From assembly GCA_020091685.1 (NCBI GenBank), contig CM034598.1, positions 15,402,483 through 15,466,482 on the forward strand: a DNA stretch of 64,000 bases, in the 5' to 3' direction. The first letter of the stretch is position 1. Every line of letters starts with the position of its first letter. The position numbers and the translations under genes are program-made. This document shows positions 59,927 to 64,000 of this stretch, in pieces. The notes under the pieces are model-generated. The model made no database searches and was not told where the DNA came from. It saw nothing but the letters and a program-made list of their open reading frames with translations. This DNA is from Lutjanus erythropterus (taxonomy: Eukaryota > Chordata > Actinopteri > Lutjaniformes > Lutjanidae).

Positions 59927-60766
59927 ACACCCTTAGAAACAAGGGTTCTTCTTCAAGGACTGAGGAAGCATTTGCTTCTGAAGAATCAAGGGTTCTTCAA
60001 GCATAACATAAAAGGGTCCTCAGTAGAATCCACTGGGTGGATTCTAAATGAAACCCTACGGACCTAAAAGGTTTCTCAGTTGAACCCGGAGGTGGGTTCT
60101 AGATAAAACACTGACAATATAAAAAGGTTTCTCAGCAGAACCCTCTGGTTGGACTCTAGATAAAAACCTTGTAATATAAAAGGGTTTTCGATAGAACCCT
60201 TCAGGTGGGTTCTAGATAAAACCCTTGGTATATAAAAGGGTTCTTGATAGAACCTCTGAGTGTGTTCTACATAAAATCTTTGTAATATAAAAAGTTTATC
60301 AGTAGAGCCCCCCAGGTTAGTTATAGATAGAATACTTGGAATATAAAAAGTTCTTGGTAGAATCCCCCAGGTAGGTTCTACATAAAATGCTTGCAATATT
60401 ACAAGGGTTCTCATTAGAACCCTGCAGGTGGGTTCTAGATAAAAAAAAACTTGTAATATAAAAAGGGTTCTCAGTAGAACCTCCGGGGTGGGTTCTTGTT
60501 AGCACCCTTAGAGAGGCAGGGTTCTAGGTGGAACCATTACACCTTAGAAAGGTTCTCTATAGAACCTCTGATAGGGGGTTCTGGTGAGCCTTTCACAGAT
60601 GGTTCTAGGTATAACCATTTATGTTGCATTCTGGGCAGAACCCTCTGGAATGGTTGCAAGTGGAACCTTTGGAAAAGGCTCTGCCACAAAGCAAAACGTT
60701 TCTCCTATGGAGACAAGCCAAAGAACCCTTTATGGTTCTAGTAAGCACCTCTGTTACTAAGAGTGT
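59927..60766. mobile_element. inverted-repeat element with a minisatellite core
   Basis: The left terminus ACACCCTTAGAAACAAGGGT (59927 onward) and the reversed right terminus ACACTCTTAGTAACAGAGGT (ending at 60766) agree at about 80% over 25 bases, so this is a DNA element with terminal inverted repeats. Its 840 bp are built almost wholly from GGTTCT/AGAACC dyads, in ordered tandem units in the middle (60010-60516) and in scattered form towards the right end (GGTTCTCTATAGAACC at 60551-60566). ACACTCTTA-type ends with AGAACC/GGTTCT interiors are known from non-autonomous fish repeats; the superfamily is uncertain. No target duplication was found. No transposase is present. Confidence 0.75.
60010..60516 (+). 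repeat. nine-unit minisatellite, period 55-59 bp, dyad within each unit
   Basis: Units start at 60010, 60066, 60121, 60178, 60234, 60290, 60345, 60401 and 60460. Each reads approximately AAAAGGGTTCTCAGTAGAACC then CTCCAGGTGGGTTC, TAGATAAAACCCTTGTAATAT. Each unit holds two half-units, each a small palindrome: GGGTTCT-4 bases-AGAACCC and GGGTTCT-4 bases-AAACCC. The first is perfect at 60405-60422. Units differ by substitutions and small indels, so the array is not a very recent expansion. The 112-codon minus frame (60076-60414) exists because the period is close to a multiple of three, and it encodes a diverged PFYIPRVL-like repeat. Confidence 0.88.
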
Positions 60767-62442
60767 CCTGTGCGATGTGAATAGATTTTTTAAAAAACAC
60801 GTCCTGCAGGTGCAACATCACAGGAAAAAAATCTGCCCTCCGCAGCTGCTAATCCGCTGAGAAGGAAGTCACCTGACAGGGATGTTGTGATTAATAAAAC
60901 TGCAGGTGAAAAGAGCTCCCTGGAAATAAAAAGTAGCCTTTTTATCTAGGCGGTTACAGTGAATTGTCATCTCACAACCCATCTTTCTCCGATCTGCGGG
61001 CCCCTTTGTTTCCAAAGACTGATGAGCCATGTTGGACTGATTATAGAGACAACTGTATGAGAGTCACGCAACACCACGGCAGCACATGTTCCCCGGGGAT
61101 AATGTGTCTGGTCGATTGAGGAAAAGAGCAGCGGTGAAAATGATTAAGAAGCTCATGATGAAAAATGTAATAATTCCTATTTGGTTATTTTGGATTAAAA
61201 ATTACACTACGGAGGATGAATCTGTCAGAGCAGACAGAAGAAGAGGAGGAAGATGAGAGGTTGATTTGTATTTATATGATTATTGTTGTGTAAATTGCTT
61301 TCCTCTCTGGACCAGCAGCACTCTGATGTCAAGGGTTTGTGATTATTCTCAGTTCACGATAAAGTTCAGAGTCTGTCCAACATTAGAGGAGATAAACTCC
61401 AGCTGGTGTTCAAATTTAGGGATAAACAGACCTCCTGTCTGTCATAATTTCTTCCCAAAAAGACAGCAACTTAATAACTCACCATGTTATCTGCATGAAA
61501 AAAAGTGTTCTGCAGAAACAGTTTAGGATAATTGTAAACTGCTGCATTTCAGGGCAACAGCAGTTCTCTATAGTCTTGTAATGATTACTAGGAACTTGAT
61601 TCAAGCAAGTATGAAATTACAGAAAATATGTGTGTATGTGTGTGGTTGCTCTGAGGCAACACGACAGAATGAGAACCACAGACTGGCAGAAAATTGCCGC
61701 CCTATCTTCCAGGGAGCTTTGGTGAGCCCAGAACATTTCTCAGCTGAATTTGCAGTCGGCTGATAATGTCACGATTAAAGGCAGATAAGTTAATCCACCA
61801 AGCCTCTGATTTTTGACATTTCATGATACGAAGCACAGGCCGCCTGAGGGGAGAATCACATTTGTTTAAAGCTCCAGACGAGCAAAACTCAGCTCAGATC
61901 CTCTCATTTCTTAAAAAAAAACCCACACAGACTTTGAAATGTCCTAATGAAGATGTCACACTTTCTTCTCTCATCGCTGATCTCTCCGGAGAAGCTAATT
62001 AGCAGCCACGACCTGATCTCACATTGACATGCTGCATTCACACAAGCTGTTGACGCTTATCTTGATGGAGGCTTGATTTGTTTTCCATTTTAATAAAGGT
62101 GCGCTGCATCTGATGGAAGCTCTGGAAATGGAAGCGGAAGTGTGGAGTTCACTTTTGCACAACAATAATGACAACACGAGCGGCCTGCCACTGTTCATTC
62201 AGTCATCAAAACAACAATACAAACAAACATCCGCACACTTCATTAGCATTTCAGAAATCAGGGGCTTTATATAGAAGCGGATGATAAACAGGAAACACAT
62301 TAATTGTGAATACAGTAAATAATGCAGCAAATCTTTCCTGAGATCAGGGGGACTGATTTAGCCGCAGCTGAGAGGCCACCTGTTGACAATTTCTGTCGGG
62401 CTGATATTTGAAAAGAAAACGTGACTTTGAGGAAATGGTGGA
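60767..62442. other. unique stretch, repeat-free at 61860-62430
   Basis: Frames of 60-86 codons (61266-61526, 61581-61763) have no domain. 61960-62420 has homeodomain-like TAATTAGC and ATTAATTG words and no detected repeats (see findings). Confidence 0.45.
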
Positions 62443-62557
62443 AGAAGTATTCAGATATTTCTCTCTCAGATCTTTTATTGAAGTAAAGGTAGCAATACAG
62501 TGTAGAAATACTGAAAGTGAAAAGAAATAAGTGAAAGTTCTACATTCAAAATTGTAC

Positions 62558-63190
62558 TTAAAGGCATACTATGCAGCATTTTCTAAAAAAAAAAAAAGAA
62601 GTAAAGACTCGTATAAACATAATCCTTCTAAATGATCACTTATGATCTACTAGAAGGATGTGGTGGTGTCTGTATCTGCAATGATCCTGCCCTCTGCTTA
62701 TTTTTCCATTTTTTCTCATTATTTTGCTGTGCTGTAGATGCTTTACCAACCCAAAACAGCGGTTCCTATTACAATGACCAGCAGAGTGCTTATTCCTTGT
62801 GTGTGTCCTGCAAAAACAAGCAGCTAGAGAGGGACTTGTCATCCATATTGGCATTTAGAGTAGCAAATCATCTCCCGCCAGGCAGCTAAAGTGGTCCACG
62901 AATCTCGGAGGGAGCATGCTCCTATTAGCCAATTCTTCCCGGACTGAGTGCTCACAATGAACACGGACGGACCGGAACCAAAACAGCCTCCGACACCAGT
63001 GGAGGCCAGTTTGAGGACAGGGACCGTGTTACAGTATTGACATGTTTTTTCTTGGCTCCTGGCACACTGGGGCTGAGTCATGGCTAACTGGGCTAATGGC
63101 ACTTACCGGTTAGCTAAGCTACATTAATAACAAATGAAATTATCTTTATATCAGGAGACTCTGTAAATGACATTGGTACTGTATTCCCTG
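62558..63190. mobile_element. TTAA-type insert in the Tol2-like element (left end certain, right end not)
   Basis: TTAAAGGCATACTATGCAGC at 62558 starts an unrelated block within the Tol2-like element: a poly-A patch (62586-62597), then ATGATCACTTATGATCTACT, ATGATCCTGCCCTCTGCTTA, AACAGCGGTTCCTATTACAA, and GCATGCTCCTATTAGCC. The beginning resembles other TTAA elements here, and I recall these words from a fish repeat. A right-hand TTAA was not found, so the right edge is set only by the start of the next element. Confidence 0.45.
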
Positions 63191-63574
63191 TGGGGCTACA
63201 CAATTAATCAAAATCTTATAAAAATCTCAATATGACTTTCTGCAATTTTCAGATCACAGGAGGTGAAATATTTGTTAAAGGCAAAATGTGTGTCAAAAAA
63301 CTTTTAAATTAATGAATATTGTGACATAAAGAAGTCCTGTCCTACACATCAGATACTACAGACTTACAAAACATCTTAATTTTTGTACAGACTCCCGCAA
63401 ATAATCACACCATGGTCATTTTAACATGTTTTTTCAATCAGAAGAAGAATAATGATATAAAAAATTAGCATTTCCTCTAATAATAGGATCTCTAATATCT
63501 AATATGGTCCAGTTTCACCAAAATCAGTCAATATAATATAAAGTTGTGCTTTTGTATAGTGAGGCCTGGCCCTA
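63191..63574. mobile_element. hAT-like non-autonomous element with TGGGGCTACAC / GGCCCTA ends
   Basis: The left end TGGGGCTACACAATTAATCA and the right end GAGGCCTGGCCCTA (reversed TAGGGCCAGGCCTC) are weak inverted partners of the TAGGGCTGCAC type, also seen at 24463. Inside the left end is TCAAAATCTTATAAAAATCT, then ATTTTCAGATCACAGGAGGT. The flanking 8-mers (ATTCCCTG, AACACTCC) do not match, so no duplication is visible. The 384-bp length has no coding capacity. It is nested in the 62443-63965 element. Confidence 0.5.
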
Positions 63575-64000
63575 AACACTCCAGTCGTCTTCCATGCTCC
63601 CTGCATCAAAAGCAAGAAAGCATTTCATTGGACACAAATTTAGTGTAAACACCCAAATGCAGGAGGAGTCATCAACAGAATATTTTCTTTATGAAAAGAC
63701 AAACTCTGACATACCAATAAAAATACCCAACAACATCTGTAAAACAATATCGTAATACATGTGATTTTGACTTCATGTAAGTAAAATTACTCATTATTCA
63801 GAAACGCTCCTTTCAGAATAATATATATTATTGTGTTGTTGTGGTGTGTCATTTTAATATTGCAGCTGGTAAAGGTGGAGCTCATTGTAATTATTTTATA
63901 TAGGCTATCGCTGGGTCGGTTGAGAATTTACCCCATGAATCAATAAAGGGTTATTCTAACCTACAATAATAAATCAACATTCATTTGTTTATTATATGTT

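Larger units (their letters stand above)
62443..63965 (+). mobile_element. Tol2-like hAT non-autonomous element, split by insertions, probably cut off by the old right end
   Basis: The left part (62443-62557) reads GGTGGAAGAAGTATTCAGAT, GATCTTTTATTGAAGTAAAG, GTTCTACATTCAAAATTGTA. The element resumes near 63771 with ATGTAAGTAAAATTACTCAT, CTTTCAGAATAATATATATT, TTGCAGCTGGTAAAGGTGGA. This is the order of a teleost hAT family with GGTGGAAAGTAYTCAGATC ends. Its distal AGTAACT...CCACCACTG end is not present by 63965, where the sequence turns into a short AATCAATAAAGGGTTATTC word. No transposase is present. Confidence 0.6.

Noticed and set aside
60076-60414. 112-codon minus-strand frame with internal amino-acid repeats
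   Set aside because: It is produced by the 56-bp minisatellite, whose period is near a multiple of three. There is no coding signal outside the array.
60010-60516. CRISPR-like array
   Set aside because: The units are contiguous diverged repeats without unique spacers, in a eukaryotic setting. It is a minisatellite.

Overview
The window looks like non-coding nuclear DNA of a bony fish, most likely a percomorph teleost. It is AT-leaning with scattered CA/TG runs, and its interspersed repeats include a tRNA-derived SINE, hAT-type non-autonomous transposons with Tol2-like or TAGGGMTGCAC ends, short TTAA-bounded elements, and a long 'GCTAACATGCTAA ... ATCCCTAGAG' repeat of the kind I associate with teleost genomes. 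I found no protein-coding gene, no convincing exon and no stand-alone RNA gene. The longest open frames (124-131 codons) are no longer than chance gives, have no recognisable domain, and the 112-codon frame at 60076-60414 is a repeat artefact. The window is therefore intergenic or lies inside a large intron, and the sequence cannot say which.

Layout. 1-5 kb: a fold-back repeat (542-1265), a pair of diverged direct repeats about 1 kb apart (3116 and 4118) and two old repeat fragments. 6.5-10.2 kb: a dense repeat block, including one long repeat broken by later insertions. 10.2-14.6 kb: mostly unique. 14.6-15.2 kb: a second broken copy of the long repeat. 16.9-18.07 kb: a probable diverged repeat. 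20.6-25.2 kb: another copy of the long repeat and three hAT-like pieces. 25-34.5 kb: mostly unique, with a tail-to-tail TTAA element pair at 29.4-30.1 kb. 34.5-37.5 kb: T28, a hAT element, a TTAA element, a perfect 17-bp hairpin and a terminal-inverted-repeat MITE in a row. 38-52 kb: largely unique, with isolated elements and a SINE at 51.45 kb. 52.8-55.2 kb: a hAT element with its target duplication, then a nested repeat pair. 59.9-60.8 kb: an inverted-repeat element whose core is a 56-bp minisatellite of small dyads. 62.4-64 kb: a Tol2-like element split by at least two later insertions.

There is no operon-like or pathway logic to describe. The informative content is the order of transposon insertions, a few strong inverted repeats, and some repeat-free stretches that might be conserved non-coding elements but cannot be tested without another genome. 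Family names given from memory should be checked against Dfam or Repbase; boundaries are firm only where inverted repeats or target duplications are stated.
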